Part shown: in pieces, positions 47,074 to 54,256 of the stretch
Numbering within the stretch: position 1 is the stretch's first letter
Layout of the letters: each line of letters starts with the position of its first letter
DNA from: MM2 sp035460165
GTDB taxonomy: Bacteria > Pseudomonadota > Gammaproteobacteria > Burkholderiales > Methylophilaceae
Reading direction: 5' to 3'
Length of the DNA: 64,000 bases
NCBI GenBank assembly: GCA_035460165.1
Contig: DATHWW010000017.1
Span: forward strand, 1-64,000
Made by a program: the position numbers and the translations under genes
The notes under the pieces: model-generated
Seen by the model: the letters and a program-made list of their open reading frames with translations, nothing else
What the model was told of the DNA's origin: nothing
The model's database searches: none

Positions 47074-48278
47074 GCCGCGATCTCCCAGGCGAAGCTCCGG
47101 CTGACACGATCCATTTCATGCACGAGTGCGTTGATGTCAGTGCCGATGCCGCGCAGTACGCCGAGATAATCCTTGTTTGAATGGGTCAGGCTGAGCGCTT
47201 CGCCGATGTGGCGCAGTGGCTTGTAACTGAGGCGTATGCCCTCGGTATGGCTGGCGAAAGCTTGCGGCATACTGACGAGCTGGCCTGGCGACCGGGCGGT
47301 GAAATAGCGGATCAACGCAGCATTGGAAGCAAGGTCGAGCGACGGCAACGATTCGCCGATGTAGAGCCGCAGCACCTGTTCGAACAGTGGGATGCCCAAC
47401 GTTTCCTGTAGCAGGAACTCGCGGTAATCGCCGATGCAACGATAATTGACTTCAATCAGCCGCGGGCCGGATTCGGTCAGCACGAATTCGGTATGGCAGG
47501 CGCCGAAGCCCACGCCGAGGGCGTGGATCATGTCCACCACTTGCTGTTCGATATCCGGCAGCAGCCCTGTTCCCCAGCGCGCTGCGAGTTCGATGAAATT
47601 GGGCGGCGGCGACAACTCGACCTGGAAGCCGCCCAGCACCTGCAGAGACTTGCCGTCGCCCAGCGTTTCGAGCGTATACAGCGATCCGGGAATGTATTCT
47701 TCCAGCAGCAGCGGGTAGCCCGGCTGCTCCGCCCACAGGCGCTGGCATTGCGATTCCAGCGCAGCGCGGTCCGCGCATAGCGACACCTGCAGGCTGGCGA
47801 CGCCCTCGCGCGGTTTGACGATGCACGGAAACGGCACTTCGTCGAGCAACTCCGCTAACCGCTCGACATGGCATACCGTTGCATGCCATAGCATATCCGC
47901 CCCGCTGCGCTGCTGCGACGCGCGCATCTCGGCCTTGTTCTTCACACGGTAAGCCGTCTGCCAATCCTTGCGTGGCAGATCGAAATAGGCAGCGGCGATG
48001 GAGGTGCTGGCCTGCAAGTGATCGCTATTGGAAAAAATTGCGGCCGGCTGTTCGATGCGGCAAGTGATTGCGCCGATTACGGCCAGCGGGTTGAACACGT
48101 CGCAGGCGATGATCTCGACCGGATAGGCCGACAGACCTGCCTGGCCGAAGTATTGGCGATGGACCTCCGCATGGTCGGTCAGCAGAACGACCGGGTGGCC
48201 CAGCTTCGCCGCCGCCGGGATGAAACCTTCATTTATCGAATCCGTTGGCACGTGCGCCAGCATGATGATTTCTTGCAT
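47070..48278 (-). CDS. ATP-grasp ligase, first gene of the siderophore operon
   Basis: A 402-residue ATP-grasp enzyme (MQEIIMLAHVPTDSINEGFI). The ATP-binding core shows PFPCIVKPREGVASLQVSLC, YPLLLEEYIPGSLYTLETLG, and the Mg-site segment PRLIEVNYRCIGDYREF. These ligases join carboxylates and amines through acyl phosphates. The usual staphyloferrin B set does not include one, so here it may form an extra amide or peptide bond. AAAGGATG precedes the ATG. It is the promoter-proximal gene, 205 bases from the predicted start site. Confidence 0.88.
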   Translation of the reverse strand: MQEIIMLAHVPTDSINEGFIPAAAKLGHPVVLLTDHAEVHRQYFGQAGLSAYPVEIIACDVFNPLAVIGAITCRIEQPAAIFSNSDHLQASTSIAAAYFDLPRKDWQTAYRVKNKAEMRASQQRSGADMLWHATVCHVERLAELLDEVPFPCIVKPREGVASLQVSLCADRAALESQCQRLWAEQPGYPLLLEEYIPGSLYTLETLGDGKSLQVLGGFQVELSPPPNFIELAARWGTGLLPDIEQQVVDMIHALGVGFGACHTEFVLTESGPRLIEVNYRCIGDYREFLLQETLGIPLFEQVLRLYIGESLPSLDLASNAALIRYFTARSPGQLVSMPQAFASHTEGIRLSYKPLRHIGEALSLTHSNKDYLGVLRGIGTDINALVHEMDRVSRSFAWEIAA

Positions 48279-48395
48279 ATGTCATCCTTTGTTGAGTAAT
48301 GGCTGCCGGCAAGGTTTTGCGCGTACAGCCAAGGTTTTTGTTATCGGATGAGCAGCAGGGTGGGGGCTAACTAGCGTGAGCCTGCCGCTCGGAAT

Positions 48396-48414
48396 ATGCC
48401 CGCGAGGCGGGCAT
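48396..48414 (-). promoter_or_regulatory. perfect hairpin in the siderophore operon leader
   Basis: ATGCCCGC (48396-48403) and GCGGGCAT (48407-48414) form a perfect 8-bp stem with a 3-base loop in the roughly 205-base untranslated leader. There is no T-run, so it is not an intrinsic terminator. A regulatory or stabilising role is inference. Confidence 0.45.
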
Positions 48415-48490
48415 CGAATGGCTGGCGTTCCCTGGAAGTGAGATAGAAGCTGGCTAAGCGGGATCGAAATGAGTCGATCCGGGCGAAACA

Positions 48491-48519
48491 ACTATAATAT
48501 TAATGAGAATCATTATCAA
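48491..48519 (-). promoter_or_regulatory. Fur-box-covered promoter of the siderophore operon
   Basis: On the minus strand TTGATA (48514-48519) and TATAGT (48491-48496) are spaced by 17 bases. The 19-base window 48499-48517 (plus strand ATTAATGAGAATCATTATC) matches the Fur consensus GATAATGATAATCATTATC at 16 of 19 positions and covers the spacer and part of the -35. Iron-bound Fur should block transcription. A TATAAT on the plus strand (48493-48498) could serve a divergent promoter. Confidence 0.85.
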
Positions 48520-48671
48520 TAGTGAGCGGCGCGCTTCTGTTCGTCCTCATGTAGTCCGAACGGAAGATTGCCCTCCTGCCGATATACCCCTTTGGGTAAG
48601 GATTTTCGCGGGAATTACTCGCCAAAAGCCCTGTCGGAATAACATGACACCTGCGGAATTAGGAGAATGCC

Positions 48672-49169
48672 ATGATCCGCAATCCCATCGATGCCTCCGT
48701 CCAGGTCAGCCCCGAACTCTCCGTACTGATCGAACACCGGGTAAACGACTCCGATCTCGAAACTCCCGTCACCCTGGGCGAGATGCGCGACTTCGTCGAA
48801 GGCATCATGCCGAGCGCGCTCCTGGAAAGCGAAAGCCTGCATCACTTCGGCCCTGACGAATCCCACCTGAACGAGCTGAACGCCCTCATCGAAGCATACG
48901 GCGAAGATGCCCTCGCCATCGAATTCATCCGCACCGCCGCCAGCGAAGCCATGACCAGAGTCATCGAAAGCGCCATCAACGATGACAATCATGAATCGCC
49001 CACGCTCGCAGATATCCGCGACGCCCTCCACGCTGGCCTTTCAAACCGCTTGGTCGGCGAAGGCGTGCTGGATGATGACGAAGACGACCCCTTGCTCGCG
49101 GAACTCGACTTTCTTATCGAACGCCACGGCCTGGACATGCTCGCCGAGCACCTGATTCGCTATGAATGA
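48672..49169 (+). CDS. acidic protein built from two tandem ~70-residue repeats
   Basis: The 165-residue soluble protein is strongly acidic (for example LDDDEDDPLLAELDFLIERH). Residues about 18-88 and 94-163 are recognisably the same unit: ND-D-E-P-TL-RD in the first half of each, and LNELNALIEAYGEDALAIEF paired with LAELDFLIERHGLDMLAEHL in the second. I do not recognise the family. AGGAG precedes the ATG. It is the first gene to the right of the Fur-box region, and a plus-strand TATAAT sits at 48493, so iron control is possible but unproved. Confidence 0.75.
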   Translation: MIRNPIDASVQVSPELSVLIEHRVNDSDLETPVTLGEMRDFVEGIMPSALLESESLHHFGPDESHLNELNALIEAYGEDALAIEFIRTAASEAMTRVIESAINDDNHESPTLADIRDALHAGLSNRLVGEGVLDDDEDDPLLAELDFLIERHGLDMLAEHLIRYE

Positions 49170-49201
49170 CACGACACGCGGGGAAATGCTGTAATAGCGC
49201 T

Positions 49202-49534
49202 ATGGGAATGAACCACCTATACGCGGCCAAGGAACCGACCCGCGCTGAAATCGACGCTTTGACCGAGCCGGCGATTCTGGAATTCGGCGCCCCGTGGTGC
49301 GGCTTTTGCCGCGCCGCTCAGCCGTTGCTGGCGGCCGCTTTCGAGCAATACCCCACCGTGCGTCACATCAAAATCGAAGACGGACGGGGCCGCCGGCTCG
49401 GACGTTCGTTTCGGGTAAAGCTCTGGCCGACGCTGATTTTCATGCGCAATGGCGAAGAAATGGAGCGTCTGGTGCGGCCCGACGATATCGAATTAATCCG
49501 GACCACGATGCAAAAAGTGTTTGCACCCGCCTGA
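49202..49534 (+). CDS. thioredoxin-family protein
   Basis: A 110-residue thioredoxin-fold protein with the active site APWCGFC in EFGAPWCGFCRAAQPLL and the cis-Pro segment KLWPTLIFMRNGEE. No signal peptide, so it acts in the cytoplasm. The start is the ATG at 49202 (MGMNHLYAAKEP), although the ATG at 49208 is equally possible. It follows the duplicated acidic protein by 32 bases. Confidence 0.88.
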   Translation: MGMNHLYAAKEPTRAEIDALTEPAILEFGAPWCGFCRAAQPLLAAAFEQYPTVRHIKIEDGRGRRLGRSFRVKLWPTLIFMRNGEEMERLVRPDDIELIRTTMQKVFAPA

Positions 49535-49559
49535 CCGCTGCCAGCCAGATTTACAGTTT

Positions 49560-50168
49560 TCAAACCTCGGCATCAGCCAAGCTGAGCGCTCCCGGGCCGT
49601 GTATCGTGCCCTTGCCGGAAGATTTGGCGAGTTTGAGGTTATTGCAGGCTATTTCCAGCATGTGCCCCGGCGTTTGGTCCGCGCGCGGCACATCGACCGC
49701 ATAGCCCACGCATACCGATAAATACTGCCGGGTTTGCCGGTTGAGGATGCGCAGGGATTGCACGCGATCACGGATGCGAAGGGCCTGGATCTTGGCTTGT
49801 GCTTCCGACATGTCTGCCGCGAGAACGACAAATCGATCGCCTTCGTATCTTGCAACAAAATCCGTGGAACGCCGGGAGAGCAGAACCAACGTCTTCGCGA
49901 TCTTTTGCAACGCATAATCCCCGGATCGGCTGTCCACGGCATTGAATGAATTGAACTGGTCCACGTCGATGACAAACAGCACGAGGGCCTCCTGCTTCTT
50001 GGCGGCGATCCGCCATCGAATCTCGTACTGGACATTGAAGAATTCGCGATGAATAACGCGCGTCAAGCAATCCACCATTTCAATGCGCGGTATGGGATTG
50101 CTCTCCCGGCTTTCCTCATTAGATTGCAGCATCCCCCGAAGCGGCAACCCCAGCATAGTCAAATCCAC
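49560..50168 (-). CDS. GGDEF-domain protein with degenerate active site
   Basis: A 202-residue soluble protein with a GGDEF fold (LTRVIHREFFNVQYEIRWRI, LFVIDVDQFNSFNAVDSRSG) but the signature loop reads YEGDRFVVLA, that is EGDRF instead of GGDEF. Loss of the second Gly-equivalent and the Glu makes diguanylate cyclase activity unlikely. It may bind c-di-GMP or GTP or act as a partner. There is no sensory domain beyond a 30-residue N-terminal stretch. Confidence 0.85.
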   Translation of the reverse strand: MDLTMLGLPLRGMLQSNEESRESNPIPRIEMVDCLTRVIHREFFNVQYEIRWRIAAKKQEALVLFVIDVDQFNSFNAVDSRSGDYALQKIAKTLVLLSRRSTDFVARYEGDRFVVLAADMSEAQAKIQALRIRDRVQSLRILNRQTRQYLSVCVGYAVDVPRADQTPGHMLEIACNNLKLAKSSGKGTIHGPGALSLADAEV

Positions 50169-50338
50169 CTTGCTTCTCCCTTGTGTTTTTTGATCCGCAT
50201 ATCCTGCGAATTATGCATATCGCATAACAATAGCCCAAATCGGACAATCATTCATGTAGTTGCACAAGATCATGCAGCAATTCTGCGTATCGCTTGTCCA
50301 ATTAGAAACCAACTGTTTACGACAGGGTTTAAATAGTC

Positions 50339-51148
50339 TTGAGCGAAAACAGCAAAATCGAATGGACGCACCATACGTTCAACCCCTGGTGGGGCTGTGC
50401 CAAGGTGTCTCCCGGCTGCGACCACTGCTACGCCGAAGCGCTTGGCAACCGCTTCGGCACCCAATGGGGCGTGGATTCCGCACGGCGCGTGTTCGGCGAG
50501 CAACATTGGCGCGACCCGCTGAAATGGAACGCCAAGGCCGCGGCAATGCACGAGCGCCATCGCGTCTTTTGCTCCAGCATGGCAGATATCTTCGATAAGA
50601 ACTCGCCACCGGGCGCCCGCGAGCGCGTCTGGGAACTCATCCGCGCTACTCCGCACCTCGATTGGCTGTTGCTCAGCAAACGCATCGGCAACGCCGCGCG
50701 CATGCTGCCTGAGGATTGGGGGAGCGGTTACCGCAACGCCTGGCTAGGCATCAGCGTTGTCAATCAGGAAGAAGCCGCGCGCGACATCCCCAAGCTGCTC
50801 GAGACTCCGGCCCACCTGCGATTCCTAAGCATGGAACCCCTGCTCGAACAGGTTGATATCGCGCCCTGGCTGCGGCAGAGGCCAGCCAGCCACGGCAACG
50901 CCATCGACTGGATTATCGTCGGCGGAGAAAGCGGCCCGAAGGCGCGGCCGCTGAATCCGGGCTGGGTACGTAGCCTTCGTGAACAATGCGCCATCGCGGG
51001 CACGGCTTTTTTCTTCAAGCAATGGGGCGAATTCATGCCCACCGAATCCACCATCGCGCCGCCGGCCATGCGCCGAACGGGCAAGAAAGCGGCTGGCCGT
51101 CGGTTGGATGGCCAAACCTACGACAACATCCCGGAGGGCCAATCATGA
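50339..51148 (+). CDS. phage Gp37/Gp68 family protein (DUF5131)
   Basis: The 269-residue product starts at TTG (MSENSKIEWTHHTFNPWWGC), the standard N-terminus of this family. The Cys motif C-x6-C-x2-C (CAKVSPGCDHCYAE) near residue 20 suggests an Fe-S cluster of radical-SAM-like type, with IDWIIVGGESGPKARPL near the C-terminus. Members are common in phages and mobile regions; their reaction is not established. It overlaps the next gene in an ATGA. Confidence 0.9.
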   Translation: MSENSKIEWTHHTFNPWWGCAKVSPGCDHCYAEALGNRFGTQWGVDSARRVFGEQHWRDPLKWNAKAAAMHERHRVFCSSMADIFDKNSPPGARERVWELIRATPHLDWLLLSKRIGNAARMLPEDWGSGYRNAWLGISVVNQEEAARDIPKLLETPAHLRFLSMEPLLEQVDIAPWLRQRPASHGNAIDWIIVGGESGPKARPLNPGWVRSLREQCAIAGTAFFFKQWGEFMPTESTIAPPAMRRTGKKAAGRRLDGQTYDNIPEGQS

Positions 51149-51720
51149 ACCAGCGCGGCATTATCTTCAGCAAGCCCATGGTGCTCGCCCTTCTCGCCGG
51201 CATCAAAACCCAGACCCGGCGCAAGCTGAAATTCCAGCCTGCCAACGAAAGTGAACTCCCCGAACTCAGCGCCTGCCCCTATGGCCAACCCGGCGATAGG
51301 TTATGGGTACGTGAAGCCTGGCGAACACTGAAGGAATACGACGCCAAACAACCGGGCGAACTGCCCCACGACGCTCCGCTGCGCTATGAGACCGATCAGC
51401 ATTACAACCAATCCGAATTCGAGCCCGGCCGATTACGCCAAGGCATCTTCATGCCCCGCTGGGCCAGCCGCCTCGAACTTGAAATCACCCAGGTGCGCCT
51501 GCAACGCTTGCAAGACACCAGCGAATCCGACGCGGTAGCAGAAGGCGCCCGGGCCGTGTTCGACCACTCCCGGGAAGAGGATTACCTGGCGGATGAAGAA
51601 GATGAGGATGTCCTGGGCCCGGTCGATTTGTACCGTGCGGTGTGGGAAAGCCTGCACGGCGTGCGCTCCTGGGACAAGAACCCGTGGATATGGGTGGTGG
51701 AATTCCGCCCCCTGCCATAA
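51145..51720 (+). CDS. phage-associated ASCH-like protein, partner of the Gp37/Gp68 gene
   Basis: The 191-residue product (MNQRGIIFSKPMVLALLAGI) has an N-terminal KPM-LALLAGIKTQTRR segment and ends NPWIWVVEFRPLP, as in phage proteins with an ASCH/PUA-like fold that often sit beside DUF5131 genes. The middle has GDRLWVREAWRTL and LELEITQVRLQRL. Translation should be coupled by the four-base overlap. The function is unknown; RNA or modified-nucleotide binding is a family-level guess. Confidence 0.8.
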   Translation: MNQRGIIFSKPMVLALLAGIKTQTRRKLKFQPANESELPELSACPYGQPGDRLWVREAWRTLKEYDAKQPGELPHDAPLRYETDQHYNQSEFEPGRLRQGIFMPRWASRLELEITQVRLQRLQDTSESDAVAEGARAVFDHSREEDYLADEEDEDVLGPVDLYRAVWESLHGVRSWDKNPWIWVVEFRPLP

Positions 51721-51783
51721 CGTTCGATATTTCCAACCAATAAGCTTTAGAATCGCCGGAATAACTTTACGGCGGGTAGGCGT

Positions 51784-52458
51784 ATGTCTAACAATGGAAA
51801 CGGGCATGACGAGGGGCTGGAATGGTTGAGCGTTTTCCCTGAGCTAACGCAGCTGGACGACGCCGCAAAAACCAAGCTGAAGAAATTTTCGCGCATCGTC
51901 GAGGCGCCAGTCGGCACCATAGGCTACCGCGAAACCGACCCCTGCAACGCCTATGTCATGCGGCTGGCGGGACGCTCGCGCGTCTACAAGATTTCCGGCT
52001 CGGGGCGCGAAATCCTGTTGTACCGCGTCGCGGCAGGCGAGACCTGCGTGCTGACCACCACCTGCCTGCTGGGCCATAGCCGCTACCCCGCATCGACAGT
52101 GGTGGAAGAGCCGATTCGGGATGTGATCATCCCCGCCACGGCCTTCCACGACCTGATGGTGGAGTCGGACGTGTTCCGGCGCTTCGTGCTCAACAATTAC
52201 GGCAACCTGATCAGCGACCTCATCGTATTGCTGGAAGAAGTCGCATTCAGCAGCATCAGCGCCCGCCTCGCCAAACTGCTGCTGGAAATCCCCGACGGCG
52301 CGCTCTCCACCACCCACCAGCAGATCGCCGACGAGCTGGGCAGCGCGCGCGAAGTGGTCAGCCGCCAGCTCAAGGAATTCGAACGCAACGGCTGGGTGTC
52401 GCTGCATCGCGGCGCCATTATGGTGACCGAGCGCGCCGCCCTGCAAAAACTGCTCTAG
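51784..52458 (+). CDS. Crp/Fnr family transcriptional regulator
   Basis: A 224-residue regulator with an N-terminal cyclic-nucleotide-like sensor domain (about 20-135; VYKISGSGREILLYRVAAGE) and a C-terminal helix-turn-helix (TTHQQIADELGSAREVVSRQ). The N-terminal Cys cluster of FNR is absent; two Cys lie at ETCVLTTTCLLG (about 85-95), possibly redox-sensing. It stands alone, convergent with the pentapeptide-repeat gene, whose stop overlaps its own by four bases. Confidence 0.92.
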   Translation: MSNNGNGHDEGLEWLSVFPELTQLDDAAKTKLKKFSRIVEAPVGTIGYRETDPCNAYVMRLAGRSRVYKISGSGREILLYRVAAGETCVLTTTCLLGHSRYPASTVVEEPIRDVIIPATAFHDLMVESDVFRRFVLNNYGNLISDLIVLLEEVAFSSISARLAKLLLEIPDGALSTTHQQIADELGSAREVVSRQLKEFERNGWVSLHRGAIMVTERAALQKLL

Positions 52459-53393
52459 GGCTGGTACTTGCCCTTCACGCTCGCCAGCCCCTTCACCGTA
52501 TCGAGGCCTTTCACCCCCGTCAGCACCGCGCCGTCCAGCTCGGCATCCGTCAGGTCAGCCCCGGTCAAGTCCGCGCCGGTCAGATCCGCCTGATTCAGGT
52601 CGGCACGATGCAGATTGGTCTTGCTGAGATTGGCGCCGGCGAGGTTGCCAAAACGCATGCTGGCGATATTCAGGTCGCTCCCCGAAAAATCGGCGTTGGC
52701 AAAATTGCCGCCCACCGAGTCGAACTTCATTTGCCCCATCGGCTGATTGCCGATATCCAGCCCAAAGCGCCCGTTGCGGATGTTGGCGCCGCTCATGTCA
52801 ACGTTGCCCAAGGTGCCGATCACCCGTGCATTCGTCAGATTCGCGCCCTTGAAATTGGTCTTGTCGAAAATCGCCTGAAAAATGATCGCGTCGGTCAGGT
52901 CGGCACCGCTCAGGTCGGCGTTCTCAAGCCGCGCCAGATTAAGATACGCGCGCTGCAGATTGGCGCCGCTCAGATTGGCACCCCGCAGGTACGCGCCGAA
53001 GAAGCTGGTATTCACCATCTTGCAGTGTCTGAGATCCATGCCATCCAGCTCCAGATACCCGGCATCCTTGCTGGAAAGATCGCACGTTTTGCTCTGGATT
53101 TGCCGCACCGCCTCCGCCTGGCTGATTTTCTCGCGCTCCGGCTCGGCGTGCTTCGCATAGAAAGCCTGGGCTTTTTGTATCGTGCCCATCGGGTCTTGCT
53201 TGTACATCGCCCGGGCTTCCTCATTGCCGAAGCAATACGTCTTGCCTTCGAATACCTCGTTGATTTCGCACTTGGTTTTGTTGAGCTGGCCCATCGCCAA
53301 CCCGGTCGTGCAGTGATCGCCGAACTCCCCCGCCAGCGCCAAACTGGCGGTCAGCGATAAGAGAATTCCGGCAACATAGGTTAGGTTACGCAT
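52455..53393 (-). CDS. exported pentapeptide-repeat protein
   Basis: A 312-residue protein with a signal peptide (MRNLTYVAGILLSLTASLALA) and a long run of A(D/N)LxX pentapeptide repeats from about residue 125 to 300 (LRGANLSGANLQRAYLNLAR, LTGADLTGADLTDAELDGAV). The repeats should form a right-handed quadrilateral beta-helix. The N-terminal half has four Cys and resembles no known domain. AAGGAG precedes the ATG at 53393. The role in the periplasm is unknown. Confidence 0.9.
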   Translation of the reverse strand: MRNLTYVAGILLSLTASLALAGEFGDHCTTGLAMGQLNKTKCEINEVFEGKTYCFGNEEARAMYKQDPMGTIQKAQAFYAKHAEPEREKISQAEAVRQIQSKTCDLSSKDAGYLELDGMDLRHCKMVNTSFFGAYLRGANLSGANLQRAYLNLARLENADLSGADLTDAIIFQAIFDKTNFKGANLTNARVIGTLGNVDMSGANIRNGRFGLDIGNQPMGQMKFDSVGGNFANADFSGSDLNIASMRFGNLAGANLSKTNLHRADLNQADLTGADLTGADLTDAELDGAVLTGVKGLDTVKGLASVKGKYQP

Positions 53394-53591
53394 ATTTATC
53401 TCCTTAATCTGATTTGATCTTGTCTGCGCCAATCGTGGCGCGTGTTGACAATGTCTTTCAGAGTAGAGAGGCGCGTCTGTAACTTATGTCACATTGACGA
53501 GCGAAATGATCGCTCTTGCTGCAAATCGAACCATCGGCTGCGCCGGCCCGACCTTTCTATATTCCGTACCGCTCAATCCCGACCCTTCGGT

Positions 53592-53777
53592 TCAGGCCAC
53601 GCAACCCTCGACACTGACCAGCGACCACGGCGCCGGGGAGAAATGCGCATGCGCAAACTCCTTGGCTTCTTCTTCGTCGTCGAAATGCCAGGCATCGGCT
53701 AACTCGCCGACCGTCCTCAAATTGCCTTGACCATCCGAACCGAGAAATCCGGTGCCGAACTTAATTGCAAACTCCAT
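53592..53777 (-). CDS. small conserved-looking protein, 61 residues
   Basis: Starting at ATG 53777 (after GAAAGG) the product reads MEFAIKFGTGFLGSDGQGN and continues through a very acidic middle (DDEEEAKEF). No signal or membrane segment. The good ribosome site and balanced composition favour a real gene. The function is unknown. Confidence 0.6.
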   Translation of the reverse strand: MEFAIKFGTGFLGSDGQGNLRTVGELADAWHFDDEEEAKEFAHAHFSPAPWSLVSVEGCVA

Positions 53778-53820
53778 TGTTTTCCTTTCTTGTATTTTTA
53801 GTTTCAACTATCCCCATGGG

Positions 53821-53840
53821 CGATGCACACACATGCATCG
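53821..53840. repeat. inverted repeat upstream of the 61-residue gene
   Basis: CGATGCA and TGCATCG form a perfect 7-bp palindrome around a CACACA loop, about 45 bases before the small gene at 53777. It could be an operator or a transcript hairpin. Confidence 0.4.
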
Positions 53841-54256
53841 GCTATTGAGCGCGGCGCGAAGTGTGCCAGCGATATATGACAGTTAGATGAAACCAAAGAG
53901 CGGCGCCCTGCCCTGTCCACATTCCTTCATGGCAGCTGATGGGCGGGAAAAAATTCACCAGCCTGTCAACGGAATACGGCCACATGGCGTTAATACAAGG
54001 TTGTCGTCGCGCATCGCCTCGTAGGTCGCTACCAACTCCGTATCGATCGAAAATTTTTCTTACTGCTGAGCTTAATTATCAGGCGATATCTGTCGATGAC
54101 TGATTGCAGTGCATTTCCGTCCGGGCTTTTCCCTTGTCAGTGAATGCGTGTTCCCTCCTCTGCACGAGCTGCTACATCCCAGAGGTTGTTTTCGTTCCGG
54201 CTCGTCGCCCATGTATTCCACTGTGATATATGGCGCACGTCCGCGAAGAGGTAATC
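53841..54256. other. intergenic region without a supported gene
   Basis: About 415 bases between the small gene and the FtsH-like gene. No reading frame, tRNA, or strong promoter was found; several AT-rich patches such as around 54047-54060 could carry promoters. The ribosome site GAAGAGG before 54257 belongs to the next gene. Confidence 0.5.

Noticed and set aside
49560..50168. Active diguanylate cyclase
   Set aside because: The GGDEF loop is EGDRF, so catalytic activity was not claimed.
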